The notes beneath the pieces are model-generated. The model saw nothing but the letters and a program-made list of their open reading frames with translations. It had not been told where the DNA came from and made no database searches. Positions 9,195-16,860 of a stretch of DNA of 22,418 bases are shown here, piece by piece. A program made the translations under genes and the position numbers. Numbering within the stretch: position 1 is the stretch's first letter; each line of letters opens with the position of its first letter. This stretch comes from Thermoplasmatota archaeon (GTDB lineage Archaea > Thermoplasmatota > Penumbrarchaeia > Penumbrarchaeales > Penumbrarchaeaceae): NCBI GenBank assembly GCA_016929175.1, contig JAFGJI010000026.1, positions 1 to 22,418 on the forward strand, in the 5' to 3' direction.

Positions 9195-10421
9195 ATGCAT
9201 CCATCGGATGACATCAGAGGGTCCAGATCGAAAAGGCTGATCGGAAAGAAGATCGTCCTGGGAATAACAGGGTCCATCGCAGCCGTCGAATGCGTCAAGA
9301 TGGCAAGGGAGCTCATCAGGCATGGAGCAGAGGTCCATGCGGTGATGACCGAGAAAGCCTGCGAGATCATCGGACCGTATTCAATGGAGTTCGCAACCGG
9401 GAAACCCGTGGTGACCCATCTCACAGGGAAGGTCGAACATGTATCCCTGTGCGGTGATGTCGAGGGAAGGGCCGACCTGATCCTCGTGGCACCCTGCACT
9501 GCCAATACGCTCGGGAAAATGGTCCATGGTATTGACGATACGCCAGTTACGACCTTTCTGACGACTGGCATTGGAACGGGAATACCCGTCATTCTGGTAC
9601 CCGCCATGCACAATACCATGTACTTCCACCCGAAGGTCGTCGAGAACCTGGCATCTGCCAGAAAAATGGGCATCCACATCATAGACCCGGAAATGGATGA
9701 AAAGAAGGCAAAGATGGCCCCGATAGAGGTTACGGTCGAGCATGTTATTCGAGCCCTTTCGGGGGGCAGTATGAGGGACGAGAAGGTCCTGATCGTGACC
9801 GGAGCCACCAGGGAGCCGGTTGATGATATGCGCATCCTTACCAACAGGGCGACCGGTGCATCCGGTATAGCACTTGGCATGGAGGCTTTCCGGATGGGTG
9901 CGGATGTGCTCATCATGGCAGGTGAGAACGTCGGACCCGTGCCAAGGTGCGTTGCTGTGGAGAGGTTCTCCACCACAGAGGACCTTCTGGGAAAGATAGA
10001 ACGCCTATCGGACATCTGGAAAGCACCGACCATCGCATTCTTCGCGGCCGGGATATCAGACTATTCCCCGAAAAAAACCAAGGGGAAGATACCTTCCGGG
10101 AAGGAGGGGCTGACCCTGGAGCTCGATCCGACCCCGAAGGTGATCGAACGTTTCCGACCACTCTTTCCCGAGACATTCCTGGTCGGGTACAAGGCTGAAA
10201 GCGTCAGGGACCAGGATACCCTCCTCGAGAGGGCCTATGAAAAACTGACCCGGGTGGGGATGCAGGCCATAGTCGCCAACGATCTTTCCGATGTGACCGC
10301 GGAAACGAACACTGTCTATTACCTGACACCGGAGAAGGACGCTTTCAAGGTGAGTGGGAACAGGTCCGATATCGCCGTTTTCCTGCTGGAGAGGACCATG
10401 GACCTGAAGGGGCAGAGGTAG
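9195..10421 (+). CDS. coaBC: Bifunctional phosphopantothenoylcysteine decarboxylase / phosphopantothenate-cysteine ligase (CoaBC)
   Basis: 408 residues, normal length for CoaBC. It joins cysteine to 4'-phosphopantothenate (CoaB domain) and then decarboxylates the product with FMN (CoaC domain) to 4'-phosphopantetheine. The N-terminal CoaC domain shows the flavoprotein motif GITGSIAA (23-30), the catalytic histidine in EHVSL (H82) and the PAMHNTMYFHP substrate motif (136-146). The CoaB domain starts near 184 with VTGATREPVDD (202-211), then SDYSPKKTKGKIPSG (288-302) and ANDLSD (351-356). The ACG-type clamp known from bacterial CoaC is not seen; as I recall archaeal enzymes look like this. The start at 9195 is chosen from TATA spacing. 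The pantoate kinase gene follows after 4 bp, so both act in the same CoA pathway operon. Confidence 0.95.
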   Translation: MHPSDDIRGSRSKRLIGKKIVLGITGSIAAVECVKMARELIRHGAEVHAVMTEKACEIIGPYSMEFATGKPVVTHLTGKVEHVSLCGDVEGRADLILVAPCTANTLGKMVHGIDDTPVTTFLTTGIGTGIPVILVPAMHNTMYFHPKVVENLASARKMGIHIIDPEMDEKKAKMAPIEVTVEHVIRALSGGSMRDEKVLIVTGATREPVDDMRILTNRATGASGIALGMEAFRMGADVLIMAGENVGPVPRCVAVERFSTTEDLLGKIERLSDIWKAPTIAFFAAGISDYSPKKTKGKIPSGKEGLTLELDPTPKVIERFRPLFPETFLVGYKAESVRDQDTLLERAYEKLTRVGMQAIVANDLSDVTAETNTVYYLTPEKDAFKVSGNRSDIAVFLLERTMDLKGQR

Positions 10422-10425
10422 TAGT

Positions 10426-11625
10426 ATGGTCCTGAGAGGAATGGGATTCTGTCCCGGGCACATAACGGGATTCTTCTCCGTGCACGACCAGGCCGGAGAT
10501 GTCCTTGCACGCGGATCAAGGGGGGCTGGTGTGAACCTCTCCCTGGGCGCGGTGACAGCGGTTTCCATGAAGCCCCCTTGTCTCAAGGAGATCGAGGGCC
10601 CGCTGGTTCTAAAACTTGCGGTCAAAGGTGTCAACGACTTCAAGGTGGACCCCAGGATCTACGGGAGCGTTGTGGAATCCCTTCTTCCGTCCAAGGGAGC
10701 GGGGTGGGAGGTGAACGTCCGGACGACACTTCAGCTTCCCGTCGGTCAGGGTTTCGGAATGTCAGGGGCCGGAGCCCTGGCCACCGCTGTGGCTATGTGG
10801 GAGGCATTCTACTCGAAGGTCCCCTCCTGGGACCGCAAACTGCGTTTCAAGGCCCAGCAGGAGCGTTTCTTCTCGATGAGGACCGATGATTTCAAGGTCA
10901 TTCCGATACGAAAAAGACTTGTGGACAGAACACGGCTCTGGAGCCCCGATCAGAAGGATATGAGTCCGGCAAGGTCTTCGGGTAAGGCTTCCGGAATGCT
11001 GTATGGGGGGGGTGGTGTGAGACCCGCATCAAGATGGCTGGATGACAGCGAGGCGGATGCCGACATGGGAATGGTATCCTATCCAGACATCATTGCATCC
11101 GCACACAGGGCGGATATACTTACGAAGGGAGGGCTTGGTGATGTTGTTGCCCAGGCAAGGGGTGGTATCGAGATGAGGCTTGCCCCGGGGGTTCCGCCCT
11201 ATGGAGAGGTACATACTATTCCAGTGAATATCGACAGCCCGCCTCATGTCGCTGTCATTACCGTCGGCGATCCGATAGAGACTTCTTCCATTCTCACGAA
11301 CACTCTGAAAAGGAAATTGATCAACGAGGCAGGTGAGACGGCGCTGGTGAACCTGTTGAAAGACCCGACACCGGAGAGGATGATGGAGGAGAGTTCCCGG
11401 TTCTCGAGACTCGCCAGACTGCAGAGTTTGAAGGTGAAGGGCGCCCTGATGGAAGTTGAGGAGTACGCCTCCGCCGCCCAGATCATGATAGGGAACTCCG
11501 TGTTCGCCTTCGTAGGGGGTACAGCCGGGGCGGTAAGGAAGAAGGCTCTTTTGGACAGGTGGAAGAAGAGGGGAGAGGTGAAGGTCTGCAATATCGACCT
11601 GATAGGTGCAAGGCCGATCAGCTGA
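10426..11625 (+). CDS. Pantoate kinase (archaeal GHMP-family) with an unusual insertion
   Basis: 399 residues; archaeal pantoate kinases are usually near 300. It phosphorylates pantoate to 4-phosphopantoate, the archaeal replacement for bacterial pantothenate kinase. The opening CPGHITGFF and GSRGAGVNLSLGA are family signatures, the GHMP ATP loop is PVGQGFGMSGAGALAT (105-120), and GGLGDVVAQARGGIEMRL (235-252) is the conserved second block. Between these blocks, residues about 129-218 hold roughly 70 extra residues, basic and then glycine- and acid-rich, that the normal family lacks. The ATG lies 4 bp after the coaBC stop, with GAGGT of the coaBC end as ribosome-binding site. The C-terminal block GNSVFAFVGGTAGAV (356-370) is intact, so the enzyme is probably active. 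Confidence 0.9.
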   Translation: MVLRGMGFCPGHITGFFSVHDQAGDVLARGSRGAGVNLSLGAVTAVSMKPPCLKEIEGPLVLKLAVKGVNDFKVDPRIYGSVVESLLPSKGAGWEVNVRTTLQLPVGQGFGMSGAGALATAVAMWEAFYSKVPSWDRKLRFKAQQERFFSMRTDDFKVIPIRKRLVDRTRLWSPDQKDMSPARSSGKASGMLYGGGGVRPASRWLDDSEADADMGMVSYPDIIASAHRADILTKGGLGDVVAQARGGIEMRLAPGVPPYGEVHTIPVNIDSPPHVAVITVGDPIETSSILTNTLKRKLINEAGETALVNLLKDPTPERMMEESSRFSRLARLQSLKVKGALMEVEEYASAAQIMIGNSVFAFVGGTAGAVRKKALLDRWKKRGEVKVCNIDLIGARPIS

Positions 11626-11759
11626 AAGTATGATGACCGTCATGCGGTCAATGATATGGTCACTCCTGTCCCTCATATGGACAAGTTTGTTCTATCTATT
11701 GGCATTTTGATGATCGTCGATCACCACAGGTTGATCTTACCACGATGCCCCCAACCAAT

Positions 11760-11769
11760 CTTTTAATAT
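11760..11769 (+). promoter_or_regulatory. TATA box for the second beta-helix surface protein
   Basis: CTTTTAATATG lies in the 190-bp gap after the pantoate kinase gene. The predicted start near 11790 leaves a leader of about 25 nt with a strong AGGGGGAG ribosome-binding site seven bases before the ATG at 11816. The rest of the gap holds no gene that I can see. Confidence 0.6.
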
Positions 11770-11815
11770 GCGATGGAATCCTATCAATTGTCCAGGATAC
11801 CCAAGGGGGAGAAAC

Positions 11816-14314
11816 ATGCGAGTGTCGGTATACCTAGTGGTCCTTTCACTTCTTTCAGTGACAATAGCACTTGTGCCAGAATTGGCAGAAGGTTCGGTCG
11901 ATCAGGATACCTTCAGGGTTTTTTCTGCAATAACCATTACCGTTGCCAAGGACGGGACCGGAGATCATTCCACGATACAAGCGGGAGTTGACGCCGCATC
12001 TAATGGGGATACGGTACGGGTCTACGATGGCGTCTACAAGGAATCCGTGAACATCGGCACCTCCATAAAACTGATCGGGAACGGCACCTCGAGATCGGTA
12101 CTCGACGGGGACGGAGTGCTGGATCACCAGCACCTCCTCAACGTGATGGCGAGCAACGTGAACATCACCGGTTTCGAGTTCCGCGAGGGTTCCCCTCATC
12201 ACGAGTTCGCAGGTGTGGGGATCTACGCTTCCAACGTCATTGTTCACGGGAACCATTTCTACGACAACACGAACGGAGTTTATATCGCAGGCTGGCCCGG
12301 GAACGTTATCCGCAACAACACATTCGATCGGAACTACAGAGGCATAAGGTCCGACATGGGATGCGACCGGAATCTCATAAAGGACAACACCTTTACGAAC
12401 AACACATCGGTTGGGATCCTGTACATCGGAGCAAATAACGTCTCGATAATCAACAACGATTTCATCAACAATGCTTACCATGTGGGGCTCTACCAATCCT
12501 ACTACTACGATATCGGATCCAATCTTTTCAGCAATGCCGATCCTGGCAGGTCCGGACTGATGGTGGGAACATCGACGAACAACCGGATCCACGACAACAC
12601 CTTCATTTATAATGATATCGGCATGAGCCTTTCCTCCGGTGGAGATAGCAACGACATCATCCACAATATCTTCATCGAGAACCTAGAGGGGATCAAAGCG
12701 TACGCGGATGTCAATAATAACGAGGTCCATCAGAACTCCTTCATCAACAATTCCGTTTTCGGGATCAACTGGAGCGCCTCCTCAAGCATGGTCAACGCAA
12801 CTTACAACTGGTGGGGGAACTACACCGGGCCCTACAACCCAACTTTGAATCCTTCTGGAACCGGGGATAATGTGTCCGTCAATGTCCTGTTCGAACCCTG
12901 GCTTCTTGGTGAATTCAGGAACCATCCTCCGGAACTGGCCCCGATCGGACCGCAGTTCGTCGACGAGGATTCCATCTTCGACCTACTCCTCAATGCAAGC
13001 GATCCGGACGGCCATGAGCTTGATATCGGTATAAGGACCAACGCGACGTGGCTGCAATACGATGGAACCACAAAGAGGCTGTTCGGTTATCCGGGAAACC
13101 TGGAGGTCGGTAACTACTATGTTGAGATCGAGATCGATGATGGGTGGGGCGGCCATGCTGAAGAGAACATCACACTGAAGGTCAACAACACCCCTCCTCG
13201 AATATTGACCTATAGGCTGCCGAATGCCACGGAGGATCATACCTACGAATACCATATCGAATTCAAGGAGGAAGAGGGAGCGGTCTGGAGCTGTCATTCC
13301 AACGCCTCCTGGTTGGAATTCGGTGCGGAAGAGGTCTCGATCTCGGGAACTCCGCTGAACAGTGATGTGGGAACCTGTTTCGTTCACCTGAACTTCTCCG
13401 ACAATAACGGCGGATCTCATGATATCAACCTGTCACTTGAGGTGACAGGTGTCGACGATCCCCCGGAGATCCTTATCCCGCTTGAGAACATCCAGCTCAA
13501 CGAGGATGAGTCATATCAACTGGACCTGTCCCGGTGGGTGGTGGACCAGGATGACGCGATCCTAGAATATTCATATCAAGGTAAGGACATGCTCTCCGTT
13601 ATTTTCGACCCCATCGGGAGATCGGCTATGATCATCCCGAAACCCAACTGGAGTGGATATGACACTGGAAGGTTCTCGGTCAAGAGCGGTTCCCATCATA
13701 TAAACCAAACGATAATGATCGAGGTCCTGTCGGTGAATGATGATCCTTCGAACGTCAGCTGGGAAGTGCCTTCCGGCCCCTTCCTTGAGGGAGAGATGTT
13801 CTATCTGAATGGATCCGCGAATGATGTCGACATCCCCTACGGCGATGTCCTTCATTTCAGCTGGTATTCCAATATCTCTGGGCATCTTGGGACCGGGACA
13901 TCGCTGTACCTCGATCTCACCGGAGGTTTGCACACGATCGTTCTCAATGTTTCGGACCTAAGCGGTGCATTCATCCTAAAGAGTTGTGTACTTGAGGTCT
14001 CTCCTCTGCCTGATGATGGAAATGAAACACCGCCCGCCAACGAAACCGATGATGACGACATCACGATCCCTGACGATGATGACATTGATGACAATACGAC
14101 CGATGACAACACAACGGACGATGATGCGGCAGATGATGATGTTCCTGATGATGACAGTCAGGAGGAATACATCGATGTCGATGGATCGAACCTTCTTCTC
14201 TACCTGATCCTATTGGCGGTGGTTATGATCTTGATACTTGTATCTGTTGTGTTGATCGTGATGAGAATAAGGGGTCCCAGAGAGGAGATCATGAGCTGGG
14301 ACGACGAGGGGTGA
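11816..14314 (+). CDS. NosD-like beta-helix surface protein with cadherin-like domains and Asp-rich linker
   Basis: 832 residues. An earlier ATG at 11768 lies within the TATA box itself; the ATG at 11816 follows AGGGGGAG and begins a signal peptide (residues 1-26, ending near AEGS). Residues about 45-365 form a right-handed beta-helix with repeated NNTF/NNDF/DNTF turns; NWWGNYTGPYNP (331-342) is the end-cap pattern common in NosD-like repeats. Two cadherin-like/dystroglycan-type domains (about 371-456 and 458-545) and two further Ig-like domains (about 546-640 and 645-730) follow. An extracellular linker (733-785) consists mostly of Asp, Thr and Asn; a transmembrane helix (791-816) and a short tail with SWDDEG end the protein. 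It is surface-anchored and probably binds polysaccharide or other cells; enzyme activity is not evident. It lies after the CoA operon but has its own promoter. Confidence 0.9.
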   Translation: MRVSVYLVVLSLLSVTIALVPELAEGSVDQDTFRVFSAITITVAKDGTGDHSTIQAGVDAASNGDTVRVYDGVYKESVNIGTSIKLIGNGTSRSVLDGDGVLDHQHLLNVMASNVNITGFEFREGSPHHEFAGVGIYASNVIVHGNHFYDNTNGVYIAGWPGNVIRNNTFDRNYRGIRSDMGCDRNLIKDNTFTNNTSVGILYIGANNVSIINNDFINNAYHVGLYQSYYYDIGSNLFSNADPGRSGLMVGTSTNNRIHDNTFIYNDIGMSLSSGGDSNDIIHNIFIENLEGIKAYADVNNNEVHQNSFINNSVFGINWSASSSMVNATYNWWGNYTGPYNPTLNPSGTGDNVSVNVLFEPWLLGEFRNHPPELAPIGPQFVDEDSIFDLLLNASDPDGHELDIGIRTNATWLQYDGTTKRLFGYPGNLEVGNYYVEIEIDDGWGGHAEENITLKVNNTPPRILTYRLPNATEDHTYEYHIEFKEEEGAVWSCHSNASWLEFGAEEVSISGTPLNSDVGTCFVHLNFSDNNGGSHDINLSLEVTGVDDPPEILIPLENIQLNEDESYQLDLSRWVVDQDDAILEYSYQGKDMLSVIFDPIGRSAMIIPKPNWSGYDTGRFSVKSGSHHINQTIMIEVLSVNDDPSNVSWEVPSGPFLEGEMFYLNGSANDVDIPYGDVLHFSWYSNISGHLGTGTSLYLDLTGGLHTIVLNVSDLSGAFILKSCVLEVSPLPDDGNETPPANETDDDDITIPDDDDIDDNTTDDNTTDDDAADDDVPDDDSQEEYIDVDGSNLLLYLILLAVVMILILVSVVLIVMRIRGPREEIMSWDDEG

Positions 14315-14530
14315 AAAGACCATCTTTAAGGGGATACGGGAATCTGAGAGATATGATATAGGGGGCATCAAGATACGTATTGCAGCATTTTGATCAGTAA
14401 GAATAGAAATGGAGAAAAAACGTGGTACGATCGATGATCATGCGCATCTGGGAGGGATATACAATAAGATACATTTCCGCAAAGGTCGGAGAAAGTGGAA
14501 GTTGAGAATTATTAAAGATAGCATCATACA
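14315..14530. other. AT-rich intergenic stretch with no convincing gene
   Basis: The 216 bp between the convergent surface-protein and PKD genes become AT-rich. A short plus-strand frame (from 14409) runs into the PKD gene on the other strand and lacks a recognisable product, so I leave it out. I see no clear RNA gene here. Confidence 0.5.
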
Positions 14531-15199
14531 TCAAGTTTTTCTCTTAATCCTGGAGCACTTTTTCGTTTCCAGATCCATATCATGCATCTTATTCTTGAAT
14601 AAAATGAATATGACTATGTGTCCTATGATCGAGAAGATGACAACCGGATAATAGAAGAAACCTATTATTCCTGATATCAAATGCGCTATGAGGTAAGGTT
14701 TGGCCGTATCCATTCTATCACTTTTCTTAGCCTTTGTATAGACTCGGTATGCGAGAATACCGCCAAGGATGAGATTCGTTGCAGAGAGAAGAGCCATGAT
14801 CAGGGCAAATCCGCAGAAAATTAACAGATAGAACACCAATATCAAAAGGATGAAAGTGCCCTCCATTTCACTTCCAACATAAATGCTCTCACTGTAAGTA
14901 TCAGCTCCACCTGTGGAATTTATCACCACAAGGACCACCGTATAAACACCTACTTCCCTGTAGGTGTGATTAACGATCATTCCCCTGGCCTCATGACCGT
15001 CCCCAAAGTCCCATATGTATTGGAGGCCCTCTCCAGACGATCCCGATGCATCGAATTCAATTTCTTCATCGACAACCGGGGGGTCGGGATAGTATGTGAA
15101 GTCGGCCAATGGCGCTCCTTCAAAGGCAATAACATTCGATCCGATAATTATGAGAACCATCGATAAGGTGATCGACAGGATAGAACATCTCCATCTCAT
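14531..15199 (-). CDS. Secreted PKD-domain protein with C-terminal membrane helices
   Basis: 222 residues from the ATG at 15199. The open frame goes on to 15331, but the start at 15199 opens a typical signal sequence (MRWRC then hydrophobic 6-25), has a GGGGAAT motif upstream, and sits at a proper distance from a TATA-like AAATAGATATAG on the minus strand (about 15235-15247). Residues about 30-112 form a PKD domain with its hallmark WDFGDG (63-68) and a final HTYREVGVYTVVLVV strand. The remainder (115-205) is three or four hydrophobic segments followed by a basic tail, an unusual combination since PKD domains are mostly carried on single-pass proteins. The membrane part resembles small DUF4870-like four-helix proteins in its layout, but I cannot confirm that. 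Base composition is lower in GC than the flanking genes. Confidence 0.8.
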   Translation of the reverse strand: MRWRCSILSITLSMVLIIIGSNVIAFEGAPLADFTYYPDPPVVDEEIEFDASGSSGEGLQYIWDFGDGHEARGMIVNHTYREVGVYTVVLVVINSTGGADTYSESIYVGSEMEGTFILLILVFYLLIFCGFALIMALLSATNLILGGILAYRVYTKAKKSDRMDTAKPYLIAHLISGIIGFFYYPVVIFSIIGHIVIFILFKNKMHDMDLETKKCSRIKRKT

Positions 15200-15463
15200 T
15201 CGAAATTCCCCAGTGATCGAGAATATGAGCATATCAACTATATCTATTTTTGATCGGAATGAGTTCAATGGAAAATGGTGTATCCTGCATTCCATCCGTG
15301 AAAAGTAAGTTTCATTAACGATAAAGGTCATTGATGATATGAAGGAGGTCTTGGAAGATATCTAGATTTTGACGAGGATAGCAAAGGAGAAGAGATATGA
15401 GGATGGTTCCCGGAATGGACGTAACCGGCAAAATCGATACATAGTCAGGAGAGGAAGAAAACA
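15200..15463. other. Intergenic divergent promoter region
   Basis: The 264 bp between the divergent PKD and lipoprotein genes contain the TATA-like box for the PKD gene near its left end. A stretch with ribosome-binding-like GAAGGAGG followed by a seven-codon frame (near 15343) may be a gene remnant; nothing else is recognisable. Confidence 0.4.
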
Positions 15464-15850
15464 ATGATTAAAAAGTCAATATTCTTCGGGTTAGTTATCT
15501 CATTGGTCATTGTCTCAATATCAGGATGTTTGGAATTATTAAAATCTCATTATATTGTTCATTTTTACCTATGTAATGATTATGTCAATATCACACTTAA
15601 TATGACATTAACAATTGATGGAGAGGAAACAATCTCAGAAGAAGTATTACCTGGATCAATGGGAATAATTGGTCACACGATTATTGATAAGAGATTATCA
15701 CGTGGGGATCATGATCTGGAAGTAAAAGTCCATGAAACGAATCAAACAGGTATTAAGACTGTGAAGATCGACAAAGAATTGTGGATATTGATAGTCCCTT
15801 ATGAGGAAATTACGTTTGATATTATGGATGATCAACCGATGTTCATTTAG
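15464..15850 (+). CDS. Small predicted lipoprotein, unknown function
   Basis: 128 residues. A GGAGAGG ribosome-binding site lies seven bases before the ATG. The N-terminus is a lipoprotein-type signal: MIKKS, a hydrophobic stretch, and the lipobox SISGC with the lipidated cysteine at residue 22. The mature part is a single beta-rich domain with several N-glycosylation sequons (NIT, NMT, NQT) and resembles a small Ig-like or transthyretin-like fold by its strand pattern, which is only an impression. The gene is strikingly AT-rich compared with genes before 14.3 kb, with codons ending mostly in A or T, which suggests recent arrival. No homologue is recognised. Confidence 0.75.
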   Translation: MIKKSIFFGLVISLVIVSISGCLELLKSHYIVHFYLCNDYVNITLNMTLTIDGEETISEEVLPGSMGIIGHTIIDKRLSRGDHDLEVKVHETNQTGIKTVKIDKELWILIVPYEEITFDIMDDQPMFI

Positions 15851-16034
15851 GAGAGGTGATTTGAAAGTAACAACATTGCTTCCCCGATTCGCCGAAATCT
15901 CTAACACGAGATGGCAATTCTTAATACGAATTTCATGATGGAAAAGAATCGAGAGCCAATGCAAATAGGATTGGTAAGAAACACATGTAGAAATAAATAC
16001 CCAATAACACTCGAGTATTGACACTCCTATAAAT
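15851..16034. other. AT-rich intergenic stretch after the lipoprotein gene
   Basis: Immediately after the lipoprotein stop comes AGGAGAGGTGAT, a near-perfect anti-16S match, followed by a TTG and only 25 codons. This looks like the start of a lost downstream gene rather than a real one. The remainder holds no gene that I can support. Confidence 0.4.
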
Positions 16035-16169
16035 TTATTGATGGATAACAATGGGTTCTCTATTATGTTTGCAGCTTTCATTTGTGCATTTCATTTTAAC
16101 TTCTCTTTGCAATGGATATTTAGTAATAATCATAGTCGAACCACAAATCGGACAGGTTTCTTTATCCAT
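16035..16169 (-). CDS. 44-residue zinc-ribbon protein
   Basis: A short frame on the minus strand encodes MDKETCPICGSTM, then a 14-residue beta segment, then CTNESCKHNREPIVIHQ. The four cysteines (residues 6, 9, 28 and 33) give C-x2-C-x18-C-x4-C, the layout of the topoisomerase-I-type C4 zinc finger (CPxCG...C...C), which binds DNA or RNA in larger proteins. Here it stands alone. A GTGAT ribosome-binding motif lies five bases before the ATG and a TATA-like ATTAATAATTAAAA about 40 bases upstream, so it looks like a real, expressed gene. A 118-codon plus-strand frame overlaps it but has no such support. It is AT-rich like the neighbouring lipoprotein gene. Role unknown; it might regulate or bind nucleic acid. 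Confidence 0.7.
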   Translation of the reverse strand: MDKETCPICGSTMIITKYPLQREVKMKCTNESCKHNREPIVIHQ

Positions 16170-16296
16170 ATTAATCACACTCTAGAAATGAATGACATTT
16201 TAATTATTAATAGTATCCTACTCCCTGCCGAAGTTGGCATGATTTTTCGATACTTTTTTAGATGCTCAAGGGTTTTTTTACAAATCAGGGGGGGTC

Positions 16297-16380
16297 TTTC
16301 CGACTTCTGCCACATGTTTGAAAAAACGTTTCGTTTTTCGAACACAAGCAAAAACGCTGTTTTAGCTTATGAGTCGGAAA
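16297..16380. repeat. T-shaped palindromic element (outer stem with two hairpin arms)
   Basis: A 9-bp outer inverted repeat, TTTCCGACT with AGTCGGAAA, encloses two hairpins: TGTTTGAAAAAACG paired with CGTTTTTCGAACA (16315-16344), and AAGCAAAAAC paired with GTTTTAGCTT (16346-16368). A T-G pair in the first arm would be a valid G-U wobble only in a plus-strand RNA. The layout matches the tandem units that follow, but the sequence differs. It may be a structured RNA, a terminator or a DNA palindrome. Confidence 0.5.
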
Positions 16381-16413
16381 CAAAGGTGACGTGAAATAAC
16401 CCCTGGCATAGAG

Positions 16414-16555
16414 GAAAATGGGGTGGTGCAGGGGGAAGGGACCTTGAAAAAAGTCATTGAATTGACGGGAATCCTTTTTTCAAGGTGAGATGAATAAGAA
16501 GTACTTTTTGTGGATTTCTATTCATCGTATGTAATCTTTTTAACGCACCATTTTC
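16414..16555. repeat. Tandem palindromic unit 1 carrying a tRNA-Leu 3'-end copy
   Basis: The unit is bounded by GAAAAT...GGTGC (with a 5-nt insertion, 16420-16424) and the inverted GCACCATTTTC (16545-16555). Inside are two hairpins: ACCTTGAAAAAAG (16441-16453) paired with CTTTTTTCAAGGT (16474-16486), and GATGAATA (16489-16496) paired with TATTCATC (16519-16526). On the minus strand its end reads TCCCTTCCCCCTGCACCA, a copy of the tRNA-Leu 3' end including CCA. Confidence 0.8.
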
Positions 16556-16581
16556 TGTGGACTTTCTACATTTGACGGGAA

Positions 16582-16718
16582 GAAAATGGTGCAGGGGAAG
16601 GGATCTTGAAAAAAGTCATTAAATTGACGGGAAGTCTTTTTTTCAAGGTGAGATGAATAAGAAGTAATTTTCTTGTGATCATATTCATCGTATGTAATTA
16701 TTTTCACGCACCATTTTC
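16582..16718. repeat. Tandem palindromic unit 2 carrying a tRNA-Leu 3'-end copy
   Basis: A second copy of unit 1, exactly 163 bp on. The outer inverted repeat GAAAATGGTGC (16582-16592) / GCACCATTTTC (16708-16718) is perfect, and the two inner hairpins recur (16605-16615 with 16636-16647; 16652-16659 with 16682-16689). At the base of the first arm a C has become T, which keeps a G-U pair only for a plus-strand RNA. On the minus strand it ends in TCCCTTCCCCTGCACCA. The next copy of this 3' end, 163 bp further, is the tRNA gene itself. Confidence 0.8.
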
Positions 16719-16752
16719 CGTGTAATCTTTAAAATTGGCGAGAGGAAAATGA

Positions 16753-16836
16753 TGCAGGGGAAGGGATTCGAACCCTCGGACCACTAAGGACTGGACCCTG
16801 AATCCAGCGCCGTTAACCAGGCTGAGCTACCCCTGC
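16753..16836 (-). tRNA. tRNA-Leu (anticodon CAG)
   Basis: An 84-nt class II tRNA on the minus strand. The acceptor GCAGGGG pairs fully with CCCCTGC, followed by discriminator A as expected for leucine. The D arm contains AGCCTGGTTAA, the anticodon stem CTGGA/TCCAG holds loop TTCAGGG (anticodon CAG, reading CUG), a longer variable region follows, and the T arm is GAGGG-TTCGAAT-CCCTT. CCA is not encoded: the next bases are TCA, although the partial 3'-end copies in units 1 and 2 do carry CCA. No TATA box is seen in the 24-bp gap upstream, so it is probably transcribed with the preceding cloverleaf element and cut out by RNase P. Confidence 0.95.
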
Positions 16837-16860
16837 GGATTTCTGCAATTTCGCTTCAAA

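Noticed and set aside
9056..10033. N-terminal extension of the giant minus-strand surface protein
   Set aside because: These 326 codons are the mirror of coaBC, lack domain features, and precede a good ribosome-binding motif and signal sequence at 9055.
14409..14651. 80-codon plus-strand frame after the beta-helix gene
   Set aside because: It runs into the 3' part of the PKD gene on the other strand and lacks a ribosome-binding site.
15861..15938. TTG-initiated 25-codon peptide after a strong ribosome-binding motif
   Set aside because: The motif touches the TTG with no spacing and the frame is very short; more likely a remnant of a lost gene.
16038..16394. 118-codon plus-strand frame
   Set aside because: It overlaps the zinc-ribbon gene on the other strand, runs through the T-shaped palindrome, has odd composition and no ribosome-binding site.
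16414..16718. CRISPR-like array
   Set aside because: There are only two long units, repeats are ~140 bp with internal hairpins, and no short spacers or cas genes are present.
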